Assembly: GCA_013286075.1 (NCBI GenBank) | Contig: JABDGJ010000028.1 | Coordinates: forward strand, 1 to 11,519 | Reading direction: 5' to 3' | DNA: 11,519 nucleotides | Source of the DNA: Chlamydiota bacterium | Lineage (GTDB): Bacteria > Chlamydiota > Chlamydiia > Chlamydiales > Parachlamydiaceae | In this document: piece after piece, positions 1-6,261 of the stretch | Numbering within the stretch: position 1 is the first letter of the stretch | How the letters are laid out: each line of letters begins with the position of its first letter | Notes under the pieces: generated by a model | Database searches by the model: none | What the model was told of the DNA's origin: nothing | Seen by the model: only the letters and a program-made list of their open reading frames with translations | Position numbers and translations under genes: made by a program

Positions 1-768
1 CCCGATGGCCAAATCTGGAAAAGACTCCCTTACACAAAAAATGAACTCGAAGGTGTCTTAGAAATATATAGACCGGGAGGGACTCTTCTTCAACAAACAA
101 CCTACTCTTCAGGGTGTAAAGATGGTTCCAGCCTTCGGTATTGGGAAGGTAGTCAAGTCGCCAGCGAAGAAGAATATTACCGAGGAAAATTACAAAACGG
201 AACATACTTTGATAAAGAAGAAACCCTTATTGCAGAAGTAAAAAATGGAAACGGCATACGAGCCCTCTTTGGAAAAGATCGGATCCAAGAGCTCCAAGAA
301 TTTAAAAATGGGGTTTTAGAAGGGAAAGTAGAGGTATTTACTCCTGAGGGTTCTTTAAAACGAGTATATCATGTCAAAAACGGAATAAAACACGGAGAAG
401 AAATCGAATATTATGATCGGTTTTTCCCAGCTTCTGATTCTCCTCAACCGAAGATTTCCTTTTACTGGTATGAAGGGAAAATCCAAGGCGTAGTCAAAAC
501 TTGGTACAATACAGGAATCTTGGAAAGCCAAAAAGAGATGGCAAACAACAAGAAAACTGGAGTTCTTACTGCATGGTATCGAGATGGAAATTTAATGCTT
601 ATGGAAGAATACGAAAATGACAAACTGGTTCGAGGCGATTATTTTAAAAAAGAAGAAAAAACTCCTGTAAGCCAAATAATAGATGGTAAAGGAACGGTTA
701 CTATTTTTGATGCAGATGGCCATTTCGTTCACAAACTCGATTATCAAAATGGTCGACCAGAACAATAA
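1..768 (+). CDS. YwqK/MORN-repeat protein, 5' end outside window
   Basis: The frame is open from the first base to the TAA at 766-768, giving 255 residues of a protein whose start lies upstream of the window. It consists of short repeats in which an aromatic-x-x-(D/N/T)-G-x-L unit is followed by a Gly-containing turn, for example WYNTGILES, WYRDGNLML and FTPEGSLKR. This is the pattern of MORN-like repeats in the YwqK family, often labelled 'antitoxin' in databases without functional proof. No membrane segment is visible in this part. It sits immediately before ygfA and recA, as CT648 does in C. trachomatis (from memory). It overlaps the ygfA start by 20 bases, so the two are probably cotranscribed. 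Family assignment is fairly secure; the biological role is unknown, and scaffold or protein-binding is only a guess from the repeats. Confidence 0.8.
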   Translation, partial: PDGQIWKRLPYTKNELEGVLEIYRPGGTLLQQTTYSSGCKDGSSLRYWEGSQVASEEEYYRGKLQNGTYFDKEETLIAEVKNGNGIRALFGKDRIQELQEFKNGVLEGKVEVFTPEGSLKRVYHVKNGIKHGEEIEYYDRFFPASDSPQPKISFYWYEGKIQGVVKTWYNTGILESQKEMANNKKTGVLTAWYRDGNLMLMEEYENDKLVRGDYFKKEEKTPVSQIIDGKGTVTIFDADGHFVHKLDYQNGRPEQ

Positions 769-1291
769 AAAGAGTTTGCGGATTTATTTAAAAAAAATCC
801 GTCTTTCCATTCCCATACAACAAAGAGAGACAGCTTCTTTTGCTGCCTGTCAGGAGCTCTATCAGAAAATAGGAGCGGTAGAGCAGATTCTTTCTTTTGC
901 CAGCATTGGGTCTGAAATTAATTTGTGGGATCTTAATCACAAATTAATGAGTGAAAATCGATTAGTTCTTCCAAAGAGAGAAGGGAATCATCTTGCATTA
1001 CACCTCGTCAACAAGAAAGAACAATTGAAAAAGAACTCTTGGGGATTCTATGAACCTACTTCTGATTGCATGCCCATTGATGCCAATCAAATCGGAATTG
1101 GACTTATTCCAGGACTAGGTTTTGATCTTCATACCAAACATCGGCTTGGGTATGGAAAAGGGTTGTACGATCAATTTCTATCAACCTGCCGCATCCAAAA
1201 AATATGGGGAATTGGTTTTAAAGAACAATCTCTTGAAGAATTTCCATATGGACCCCTCGATATTCCGATGGATGAAATTTATCTTTTTTGA
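749..1291 (+). CDS. ygfA: 5-formyltetrahydrofolate cyclo-ligase
   Basis: This 180-residue protein has the usual length of 5-formyltetrahydrofolate cyclo-ligase, which converts 5-formyl-THF to 5,10-methenyl-THF using ATP in the cytoplasm. Family marks are SEINL near residue 55, VLPK at 73-76, the WGFYEP segment at 98-103, and the ATP-binding signature PGLGFD...RLGYGKGLYDQ at about 121-142. The C-terminal (M)DEIYLF matches the family's terminal D-x-I segment. The frame continues upstream to 683, but the ATG at 749 gives the expected N-terminus; the longer form would add residues without family character. The chosen start lies inside the preceding repeat-protein gene with no strong ribosome binding site, suggesting translational coupling. 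recA follows after 57 bases, matching the CT649-CT650 order recalled for C. trachomatis. Confidence 0.9.
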   Translation: MVDQNNKKSLRIYLKKIRLSIPIQQRETASFAACQELYQKIGAVEQILSFASIGSEINLWDLNHKLMSENRLVLPKREGNHLALHLVNKKEQLKKNSWGFYEPTSDCMPIDANQIGIGLIPGLGFDLHTKHRLGYGKGLYDQFLSTCRIQKIWGIGFKEQSLEEFPYGPLDIPMDEIYLF

Positions 1292-1348
1292 TGAAATAAG
1301 CCAATGTGTTAGCATAATTAGAAAATTTTATTCGGAGAAAATACTCGT

Positions 1349-2437
1349 ATGTCACAACAACAATCAAAGATAACTCCAGATCCCGAACGGAAAAAAGCAT
1401 TGGGGCTTGCAGTAGCGCAAATTAAAAAACAATTCGGCGATGGATCGATCATGTCTTTTGGCAAGTTTTCGCAAGAGCATGAAATGGATGTGATCAAAAC
1501 AGGATCTTTAGCGCTTGATATTGCATTAGGAATCGGAGGAGTGCCAAGAGGTCGAGTTGTCGAAATTTATGGTCCCGAATCTTCAGGAAAGTCTACCCTA
1601 GCTTCGCACATTGTTGCCAATGCACAAAAAAATGGGGGAATTGCAGCTTACATTGATGCAGAACATGCTCTCGACCCTCATTATGCAGCAAAAATTGGAG
1701 TCAATTTAGATGAACTCCTTATTTCCCAACCAGATTGTGGCGAAGAGGCTCTCAATATTGTAGAAAGTTTAGCCAGATCCAATGCAGTCGATGTCATTGT
1801 TATTGATTCTGTCGCGGCTCTTGTTCCTAGATCTGAATTAGAAGGAGAAATCGGAGATCAATTCATGGGTTTACAAGCCCGTCTAATGTCTCAAGCTCTT
1901 CGAAAGCTCACTTCCGCATTAGCAAAAAGCAATACCTGTGCAATCTTTATCAACCAAGTTCGAGATAAAATTGGGATCGTATACGGAAATCCAGAAACGA
2001 CGACAGGAGGACGGGCCTTAAAATTCTATTCTTCGATGCGTTTAGAAATTCGTAGAAAAGAAGGGATCAAGGGACCCGATAATACCGGAGAAATTGGAAA
2101 TAGGGTCAAAGTAAAAGTGAGTAAAAATAAATTAGCTCCCCCTTTCCAAGTGGCAGAGTTTGATATTCTCTTTAATGAAGGAATTTCCCGCACAGGAACT
2201 GCTATTGACATGGCAACAGAGTTGAATATCATTGATAAAAAGGGAGCTTGGTTTAGCTATAAAGGGCAACGACTAGGGCAAGGAAGAGAAGCTGTCCGAG
2301 AAGAATTGAAGCAAAACTCAGCCCTATTAGAAGAAATTGAAAAACTCATTGTCCAAGAATCGAAAAATCAACCCAAAGGACAATCAAAGCCTCCTTCTCC
2401 AAAAGAAGAACCTGCTTTAGAAGAAGCCCTAACCTAA
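1349..2437 (+). CDS. recA: Recombinase RecA
   Basis: This 362-residue protein is a full-length RecA, the ATP-dependent strand-exchange protein of homologous recombination and repair. Visible marks are Walker [10 protein letters not shown] at 75-83, the [10 protein letters not shown] segment at 101-110 with the catalytic Glu region, Walker [11 protein letters not shown] at 149-158, and the DNA-binding loop 2 region INQVRDKIG...[13 protein letters not shown] at 201-226. The tail after residue 335 is Pro/Lys/Glu-rich, as in other RecA C-termini. The ATG at 1349 has GGAG at 1334-1337 as ribosome binding site. A possible weak promoter in the 57-base gap is TTGATG (1288-1293) with CATAAT (1313-1318) at a long 19-base spacing. 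No LexA-type operator is evident, in line with the absence of lexA reported for chlamydiae. The convergent ispA-type gene lies 72 bases downstream. Confidence 0.98.
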   Translation: MSQQQSKITPDPERKKALGLAVAQIKKQFGDGSIMSFGKFSQEHEMDVIKTGSLALDIALGIGGVPRGRVVEIYGPESSGKSTLASHIVANAQKNGGIAAYIDAEHALDPHYAAKIGVNLDELLISQPDCGEEALNIVESLARSNAVDVIVIDSVAALVPRSELEGEIGDQFMGLQARLMSQALRKLTSALAKSNTCAIFINQVRDKIGIVYGNPETTTGGRALKFYSSMRLEIRRKEGIKGPDNTGEIGNRVKVKVSKNKLAPPFQVAEFDILFNEGISRTGTAIDMATELNIIDKKGAWFSYKGQRLGQGREAVREELKQNSALLEEIEKLIVQESKNQPKGQSKPPSPKEEPALEEALT

Positions 2438-2469
2438 AAACACGAAAGAAATAAGAGATTTTCAAACGA

Positions 2470-2496
2470 AGAGGCGGAAATCGAATCGCCGCTTCT
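2470..2496. terminator. Hairpin between convergent recA and ispA genes
   Basis: An 8-base-pair stem (AGAGGCGG at 2470-2477 with CCGCTTCT at 2489-2496, including one G-T pair) surrounds an 11-base loop in the gap between two convergent genes. The position fits a bidirectional terminator, but neither side has a good T-tract, so intrinsic activity is uncertain. Confidence 0.4.
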
Positions 2497-2509
2497 CCGT
2501 TAAACTAAC

Positions 2510-3388
2510 TCAGGCTGGAACGACAAAAGGCAATAAATTCGCTAATTCGCTTTCTTGAAGAGCAAGACAAACGAGAGTTTCTTTAAAAAATCTGATTTCT
2601 TCTTCAAAAAAAAGGAACGCATTTTCTTTACCGCATACATTGGCTATATTTAGCGAATGATTATGGATAAGATCTTGTTCCATATCATCAATATCATCGG
2701 CAAATTGAAAAGCCATTCCAAAATGAGATGCGCTTTTTTTGACCATAGGCAAGAGATCTTGGTTCCCTCCACCAAATAGCCATCCCAATACAAATGAAAT
2801 TTCAAAAAGAGTCACAGTCTTTTTGTGGATAATTTCCTTCAGCATGGGCAGTGTGAGGTTGGGAGGGGCGAGATCTAACAATTGTCCACTAGCGGCTCCA
2901 AATAATCCTGTATTGAATGAAATATTCTCAATTGCTAATCGGCATAAGAGATCTGCTTCTTTGGCAAAAGATAAGGAGCAATGGTGTTTGATCTGAGAAG
3001 CATTATTAGCTAAACATGCATATCCCGAAGAGATCAGTGCATAGGTAGCTAACAAGGCAGTCGATTCCCCAAAAACTCGATGAACAGTCGGTTGATTTCG
3101 ACGCTCGCTATCATCATCCATACAAGGAAGGTCGTCAGCAATCAAGGAAGCTGTATGAAAAAATTCAATGGCAAGTGCTGCCTGCGACACATCTACTTCG
3201 TGACCTAATCCTTTTGCAATCATCATGACAAGAGCCGGGCGAAATCGCTTTCCGTCGTTTAATAGCGCATATTCACACGCATCCCGCACCCGATTTTTAG
3301 GTCCTAGTTGGTCAATATAGTTTTGGATTTTTTTATCAATGAGCTGCTTGTATGGCTCTAGGGTCTGAACAACGGAAATAGTTGGCAT
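2510..3388 (-). CDS. ispA: Short-chain polyprenyl diphosphate synthase (IspA-type)
   Basis: This 292-residue trans-prenyltransferase condenses isopentenyl diphosphate with an allylic diphosphate to give farnesyl or geranylgeranyl diphosphate for undecaprenol and quinone pathways. Visible in order are the DGKRFRP substrate-binding segment at 45-51, the first Asp-rich motif DDLPCMDDD at 85-93 in the bacterial DD-x4-D form, GQLLDL at 168-173, the HKKTVTLFE segment at 188-196, and the second Asp-rich motif DDIDD at 231-235. Product chain length cannot be read safely from sequence. It corresponds to CT628 of C. trachomatis, where the neighbour is the GlmU-like gene; here two extra genes separate them. 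It has its own good promoter (3432-3460), and its 5' untranslated region can fold into a hairpin (3389-3416). There is no strong Shine-Dalgarno sequence. Confidence 0.92.
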   Translation of the reverse strand: MPTISVVQTLEPYKQLIDKKIQNYIDQLGPKNRVRDACEYALLNDGKRFRPALVMMIAKGLGHEVDVSQAALAIEFFHTASLIADDLPCMDDDSERRNQPTVHRVFGESTALLATYALISSGYACLANNASQIKHHCSLSFAKEADLLCRLAIENISFNTGLFGAASGQLLDLAPPNLTLPMLKEIIHKKTVTLFEISFVLGWLFGGGNQDLLPMVKKSASHFGMAFQFADDIDDMEQDLIHNHSLNIANVCGKENAFLFFEEEIRFFKETLVCLALQESELANLLPFVVPA

Positions 3389-3416
3389 ATGGCTAGTCTC
3401 TTAAAAGACCAGCCAT
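3389..3416 (-). promoter_or_regulatory. Hairpin filling the ispA 5' untranslated region
   Basis: An 11-base-pair inverted repeat with a single mismatch (ATGGCTAGTCT at 3389-3399 and AGACCAGCCAT at 3406-3416) ends one base before the ispA start codon. With the promoter at 3432-3460, the predicted transcript begins near 3425, so almost the whole leader would fold. The only purine-rich stretch that could bind the ribosome (AAGAGA) lies in the loop and stem. Control of translation is an inference. Confidence 0.45.
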
Positions 3417-3431
3417 CATATCGAGCCTTGC

Positions 3432-3460
3432 AATATAATGTAAGAAAGAAAAGTTGTCAG
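3432..3460 (-). promoter_or_regulatory. Sigma-70-type promoter for ispA
   Basis: On the minus strand CTGACA (3455-3460, five of six matches to the -35 consensus) and TATATT (3432-3437, five of six to the -10 consensus) are separated by 17 bases. The promoter lies in the 96-base gap after the stop of the upstream hypothetical gene, so ispA need not depend on read-through. Confidence 0.65.
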
Positions 3461-3484
3461 GTTGTATTGCTCTTCACAAAACTC

Positions 3485-4258
3485 TTAATCTTTGGAGGAG
3501 GTCTGCAAAAGATCCTTTAGTCGTTTTTCAAGAGGAGGAAAATTTATTTCATTATCGTCAGTAATTTGCCTACAAATATCTTCAACCATTTCGTTGATTT
3601 TCTCAACCACTGAATTTTCGTTCAATTTGTCTAACTCGGAATATAAACGTCTTTTTATATAATCACGCATTAGAGGAATATTCTTAGTCCGGTTTGTTGC
3701 CTCTGAGCTTGAAGTTTTACTTGCACGATCATAGTCGAATTCAGATAAATACAAATAAAATGCTAAATCCTCTTCAAGGGTACCATTAGGACGAAGATGT
3801 CGCAAAGTCTCTTCTAAGGTTGTAAATCCAATTTCATTAATTTTTTCAAAAACACTAGAGGAAGCATCTCTCGAATTTTCCATATCGATATTCCCTGGAA
3901 AGGAAAAAAGAATGAATGCCTTAGCCCCTAGTACGGTGTTCTCACCATGTTTATTTGTAAATAAATAAATTTCAAAACTTCCAAAAGAATTTCTTTTTTC
4001 AACGGTTGTAGACACTTGCATAGAGAGTTGAGAAATTTTTTTCCCCAATCGATAAAGAGGACGAAACACCCATTTTCCTAAGCGCTTTACTCCCCTTGTT
4101 AGGTCTCCAAATCCTAGCTTTATTTTTTCCCAAAGCTTTGTTATTCTGGAAGATCCTTGTGGTTGAATAGCAATTTGTTCGATCTCGAATTTTTTGTTGG
4201 GGTTTTCTACCCCTATTTGAGAAATTCTATTCACAGTGTCTGTATAGGAGGGCTCCAT
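3485..4258 (-). CDS. Hypothetical protein, downstream copy of a tandem paralog pair
   Basis: I do not recognise this 257-residue family. It has no signal peptide or membrane helix. Residues 1-28 are polar and Ser/Asn/Glu-rich. Residues 29-75 form a strongly basic, partly amphipathic block containing IAIQPQGSSRITKLWEKIKL and KRLGKWVFRPLYRL. Residues 142-157 (EIGFTTLEETLRHLRP) and 171-176 (LSEFDY) are the most conserved parts, followed by a charged tail probably forming helices. It is clearly paralogous to the next gene upstream: 36 of 47 residues are identical in the basic block. The start is supported by AAGGA (4265-4269) six bases before the ATG and by a TATAAT upstream. It is inserted between genes that adjoin in C. 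trachomatis, so it is lineage-specific or fast-evolving. A secreted effector is possible, but only by inference. Confidence 0.8.
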   Translation of the reverse strand: MEPSYTDTVNRISQIGVENPNKKFEIEQIAIQPQGSSRITKLWEKIKLGFGDLTRGVKRLGKWVFRPLYRLGKKISQLSMQVSTTVEKRNSFGSFEIYLFTNKHGENTVLGAKAFILFSFPGNIDMENSRDASSSVFEKINEIGFTTLEETLRHLRPNGTLEEDLAFYLYLSEFDYDRASKTSSSEATNRTKNIPLMRDYIKRRLYSELDKLNENSVVEKINEMVEDICRQITDDNEINFPPLEKRLKDLLQTSSKD

Positions 4259-4289
4259 ATTTTTTCCTTAATAAATTATTTTAGTACTA

Positions 4290-4295
4290 ATTATA
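4290..4295 (-). promoter_or_regulatory. -10 element of the downstream paralog, overlapping the upstream paralog's stop codon
   Basis: A perfect TATAAT is read on the minus strand. No convincing -35 lies 17 bases away (TCTTTT at 4313-4318). The element contains the TAA stop (4291-4293) of the preceding gene. The homologous position upstream of the other copy is TACAAT. Confidence 0.5.
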
Positions 4296-5115
4296 ACCTT
4301 TTTATTCCTATAAAAAGAAAAACATCCTTTATTTGGTCTTGAAGAACACCAAAATCTATTTCATTGTTGTTAGTAATTTCCGTATTAATCCATTTAACGA
4401 TGTTGTCGATTTTTTTACCCGCTTCGATAGCCTCCTGTGAATTTTCCTTTAATGTCGCTAACAATGTCCCTAACGCTGAATATAAAAGTTCTTTTATATA
4501 AGAACTTATTAGAGGAACATTGTTACTCCGTTTTGTTGGGTCTGGGCTTGAAGTCTTAGTTACAGGATTATAGTCGAATTCAGATAAACACAAATAAAAT
4601 GTTACCTTTTCTGTAAAACTACCAGTAGGACGAAGATGTCGCAAAGTCTCTTCTAAGGTTGTAAATCCAATTTCATCAATTTGTTTAAAAATATAGGACA
4701 CTTTTTCCGAATCTTCCATATTCCTATTCTCTGGAAACTCAAAAATAAGGTATTCCGTAGCCCGTAGTATGTAACCCGGTTTAGCTGTAAATTCATAAAT
4801 TTCAGGAGAATTTGTTGTTTCAACGGTTGCAGATACTTTCATAGCGACTTGATAAATTTTTTCTGCCAATCGATAAAAAGGACTAAACACCCATTTTCCT
4901 AAACGCTTTATTCCCCCTGTGAGGTCTCCAATTCCTAGCTTTATTTTTTCCCAAACCCTGGTTATTCTAGAAGATGCTTGTGGTTGAATAGCAACATGTT
5001 CGAGCTCCAATTCTTCGTTCGACTTTTTTATCTGTTTGTTCAGGTTTTCTACCTCTTTTAGAGGAAGGTTATAGTCTAAGGCGTGCATGGAGTTTATAGG
5101 TCTATTGGGATCCAT
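4291..5115 (-). CDS. Hypothetical protein, upstream copy of a tandem paralog pair, with altered C-terminus
   Basis: This 274-residue protein is a paralog of its downstream neighbour and is not a family I recognise. The N-terminal 40 residues differ and are longer. The basic block at 41-87 (VAIQPQASSRITRVWEKIKL through YRLAEKI), EIGFTTLEETLRHLRP at 148-163 and LSEFDY at 177-182 are shared. It has a 10-12 residue insertion near 215-235. No membrane segment or signal peptide is seen. The start has AAGGA at 5122-5126, six bases before the ATG, exactly as in the other copy. The last residues (FIGIKRL, 268-274) and the stop are encoded by the duplicated promoter/leader of the downstream copy, so the native C-terminus has been replaced. 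Only 32 bases separate the two genes, and no terminator fits between them. Confidence 0.8.
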   Translation of the reverse strand: MDPNRPINSMHALDYNLPLKEVENLNKQIKKSNEELELEHVAIQPQASSRITRVWEKIKLGIGDLTGGIKRLGKWVFSPFYRLAEKIYQVAMKVSATVETTNSPEIYEFTAKPGYILRATEYLIFEFPENRNMEDSEKVSYIFKQIDEIGFTTLEETLRHLRPTGSFTEKVTFYLCLSEFDYNPVTKTSSPDPTKRSNNVPLISSYIKELLYSALGTLLATLKENSQEAIEAGKKIDNIVKWINTEITNNNEIDFGVLQDQIKDVFLFIGIKRL

Positions 5116-5146
5116 ATTTTTTCCTTAATAAATTACTTTAATACTA

Positions 5147-5152
5147 ATTGTA
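5147..5152 (-). promoter_or_regulatory. Putative -10 element of the upstream paralog
   Basis: TACAAT on the minus strand occupies the position homologous to the TATAAT of the downstream copy. The neighbourhood is extremely AT-rich and includes TTAATAAATTATTAA at 5187-5201, a 7-base AT-only inverted repeat just after the GlmU-like gene. No clear -35 is seen. Confidence 0.35.
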
Positions 5153-5205
5153 ATCTTTTTTTATTATTATAAAAACAAGAAATTATTAATAAATTATTAA
5201 AAAAC

Positions 5206-5892
5206 TCAAGAGGTCTTTTTTTGAATAATAGGTTTTGCGGGAGCCCGAACCAAGGAGTTAGAGGGGATAAACCCTTCAAGATTGAGGCAAGGGTGAGAAA
5301 AAACGTCTTGGCCAAGCAAAGAGCCAGGATTCGTCACTACATTGCAGCCCAGCTGCGTTCGATCTCCTATTATGGCCCCTAGCTTGGTCATTCCTGTATC
5401 AATTTTTTTGCTTTCAAAAAAACACTTTATTGTTTTTCGGTCGAGTTTGAGATTGGCGCATTTTGTTCCTGCGCCTAAATTGACCGAATTGCCAAGAATA
5501 GAATCCCCCACATAAGCGAAATGTGCGGCATGCACATTGTCTAAAAAAATGGCGTTTTTGACTTCAGAATCATGTCCAATGATACAGCCATCCCCAGTTA
5601 AGACATTTCCTCGTATATAAGCTCCATGTCGAATCACACAATGATTGCCAATGATACAGGGTCCGGAAATGTAGGCCCCGGGTTCTACAATGGAGCCTTG
5701 TCCTATAGTAATGAGTTCGGGGTGAGTCAAATAAGCGGAGGGAGAAATGGTTCCTTGCTGCCGTCCTAATACCTGAGAAGATAAATATTTTTCCAATAGA
5801 AGAAGAGCTTCCCAAGGGTAAGTAGTTCCTTGAAAAAGAGTTTGATGAGAAAAACGAGAGAGGTCGAAAAAATAAGAAAGGGGAAAGGACAT
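5206..5892 (-). CDS. GlmU-like left-handed beta-helix acyltransferase without pyrophosphorylase domain
   Basis: The 228-residue protein has hexapeptide repeats (such as IGQGSI, ISGPCI, IGNHCV, IRGNVL, IGHDSE, ILGNSV, IGDRTQ) from about 60 to 200, typical of a left-handed parallel beta-helix. The segment HAAHFAYVGDSILGNSVNLG at 121-140 followed by GAGT aligns with the acetyltransferase region of GlmU, including the catalytic-type His (H124 here). GlmU is normally about 456 residues with an N-terminal uridyltransferase; that half is absent. The same short form is annotated glmU (CT629) in C. trachomatis, from memory. Its substrate, presumably a nucleotide sugar or sugar phosphate for lipid A or peptidoglycan, is not proven. 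The ATG at 5892 has AAAGGCG as ribosome binding site (AGG at 5899-5901). Loss of the first domain appears to be a lineage feature, not a frameshift. Confidence 0.85.
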   Translation of the reverse strand: MSFPLSYFFDLSRFSHQTLFQGTTYPWEALLLLEKYLSSQVLGRQQGTISPSAYLTHPELITIGQGSIVEPGAYISGPCIIGNHCVIRHGAYIRGNVLTGDGCIIGHDSEVKNAIFLDNVHAAHFAYVGDSILGNSVNLGAGTKCANLKLDRKTIKCFFESKKIDTGMTKLGAIIGDRTQLGCNVVTNPGSLLGQDVFSHPCLNLEGFIPSNSLVRAPAKPIIQKKTS

Positions 5893-6173
5893 GAGCGCCT
5901 TTATCGCGTTTTGAACAACAAAAATAGGTTTTCCACAGCTTTCTTACAAGAAGAATAATAGATATATAACAAAATTCTTCTTCTTCTGGTGTTGTGGAAA
6001 TGTTCAAAAATACCACCGTCTATAGGGGTGGGAAGATCTCCGGTAAAAACTTGTTCATAACATGAGCATATTCTGTATATAAGCATGGAGTTATCGAAAA
6101 ACTCTATCTTTCCGGACAAGGAATGAACAGGTTTTTCCCTGTTTTGAACAATAAATACACAAGATTTCTTTGT

Positions 6174-6203
6174 TTTTCATTTAATTTTGTTTTCTATTAA
6201 AAT
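6174..6203 (+). promoter_or_regulatory. Possible promoter for mnmA
   Basis: TTTTCA (6174-6179, four of six) and TAAAAT (6198-6203, five of six) are 18 bases apart. The predicted start near 6210 would leave a leader of about 50 bases that includes the inverted repeat at 6222-6244. Confidence 0.35.
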
Positions 6204-6221
6204 GTTTTGTTTTGCAGCCAA

Positions 6222-6244
6222 GACCTATGGGATATGCATAGGTC
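6222..6244 (+). promoter_or_regulatory. Perfect 8-bp inverted repeat in the mnmA leader
   Basis: GACCTATG (6222-6229) and CATAGGTC (6237-6244) are perfect complements around a 7-base loop and end 17 bases before the mnmA start, just upstream of its ribosome binding site. It could be an RNA hairpin or a protein operator; the sequence does not decide. Confidence 0.45.
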
Positions 6245-6261
6245 AATTTTTTAGGTGTAAT

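Larger units (their letters stand above)
3507..5175. repeat. Tandem gene duplication, two diverged units of about 0.8 kb
   Basis: Unit 1 runs from about 3507 to 4317 and unit 2 from about 4318 to 5175. Each contains a coding region plus about 60 bases of upstream leader. The leaders align closely from the start codon outward (ATTTTTTCCTTAATAAATTA in both), through the -10 region, to an ATAAAAA tract. The coding parts share a 51-base stretch with no difference (3787-3837 and 4626-4676). The junction lies near 4318, where the 3' coding end of unit 2 abuts the leader of unit 1. Confidence 0.85.
5893..6261. other. Gene-free divergent spacer with clustered 9-mer and DnaA-box-like sites
   Basis: I see no credible gene in these 369 bases. 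The spacer contains TTTTGAACA at 5909-5917 (+), 6001-6009 (-) and 6142-6150 (+), TTATGAACA at 6052-6060 (-), and a partial copy GAATGAACA at 6121-6129 (+). Two sites resemble DnaA boxes: TTTTCCACA at 5929-5937 (+) and ATTTCCACA at 5993-6001 (-). The second pair is fused as TTTTGAACATTTCCACA on the minus strand. AT-rich stretches (5958-5980, 6066-6082) and a TTCTTACAAGAA palindrome (5941-5952) lie between. The spacer must also hold the promoters of the two flanking genes. An origin of replication or a multi-site operator are the two ideas considered. Confidence 0.5.

Noticed and set aside
683..748. Longer N-terminus for ygfA
   Set aside because: The extra 22 residues are a frame-shifted reading of the repeat-protein gene; the family N-terminus begins at 749.
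1..768. Toxin-antitoxin module suggested by the 'YwqK antitoxin' label
   Set aside because: No toxin gene is next to it; the neighbours are conserved housekeeping genes, and the label is not functional evidence.
5133..5315. Minus-strand 60-codon frame across the GlmU-like 3' end
   Set aside because: It is out of frame over a clear gene and ends in AT-rich spacer; a shadow frame.
5570..6016. Minus-strand 148-codon frame
   Set aside because: It mostly overlaps the GlmU-like gene in another frame, where the hexapeptide repeats are obvious.
5901..6119. Minus-strand reading frame of 72 codons in the divergent spacer
   Set aside because: It starts with TTG, lacks a ribosome site, has no recognisable composition or motif, and covers the repeated 9-mers. 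Treated as non-coding.
6187..6261. Extended mnmA start at TTG 6187 or ATG 6202
   Set aside because: The added 20-25 residues are absent from the family, and 6262 has a proper ribosome site; the extension would also translate through the leader inverted repeat.
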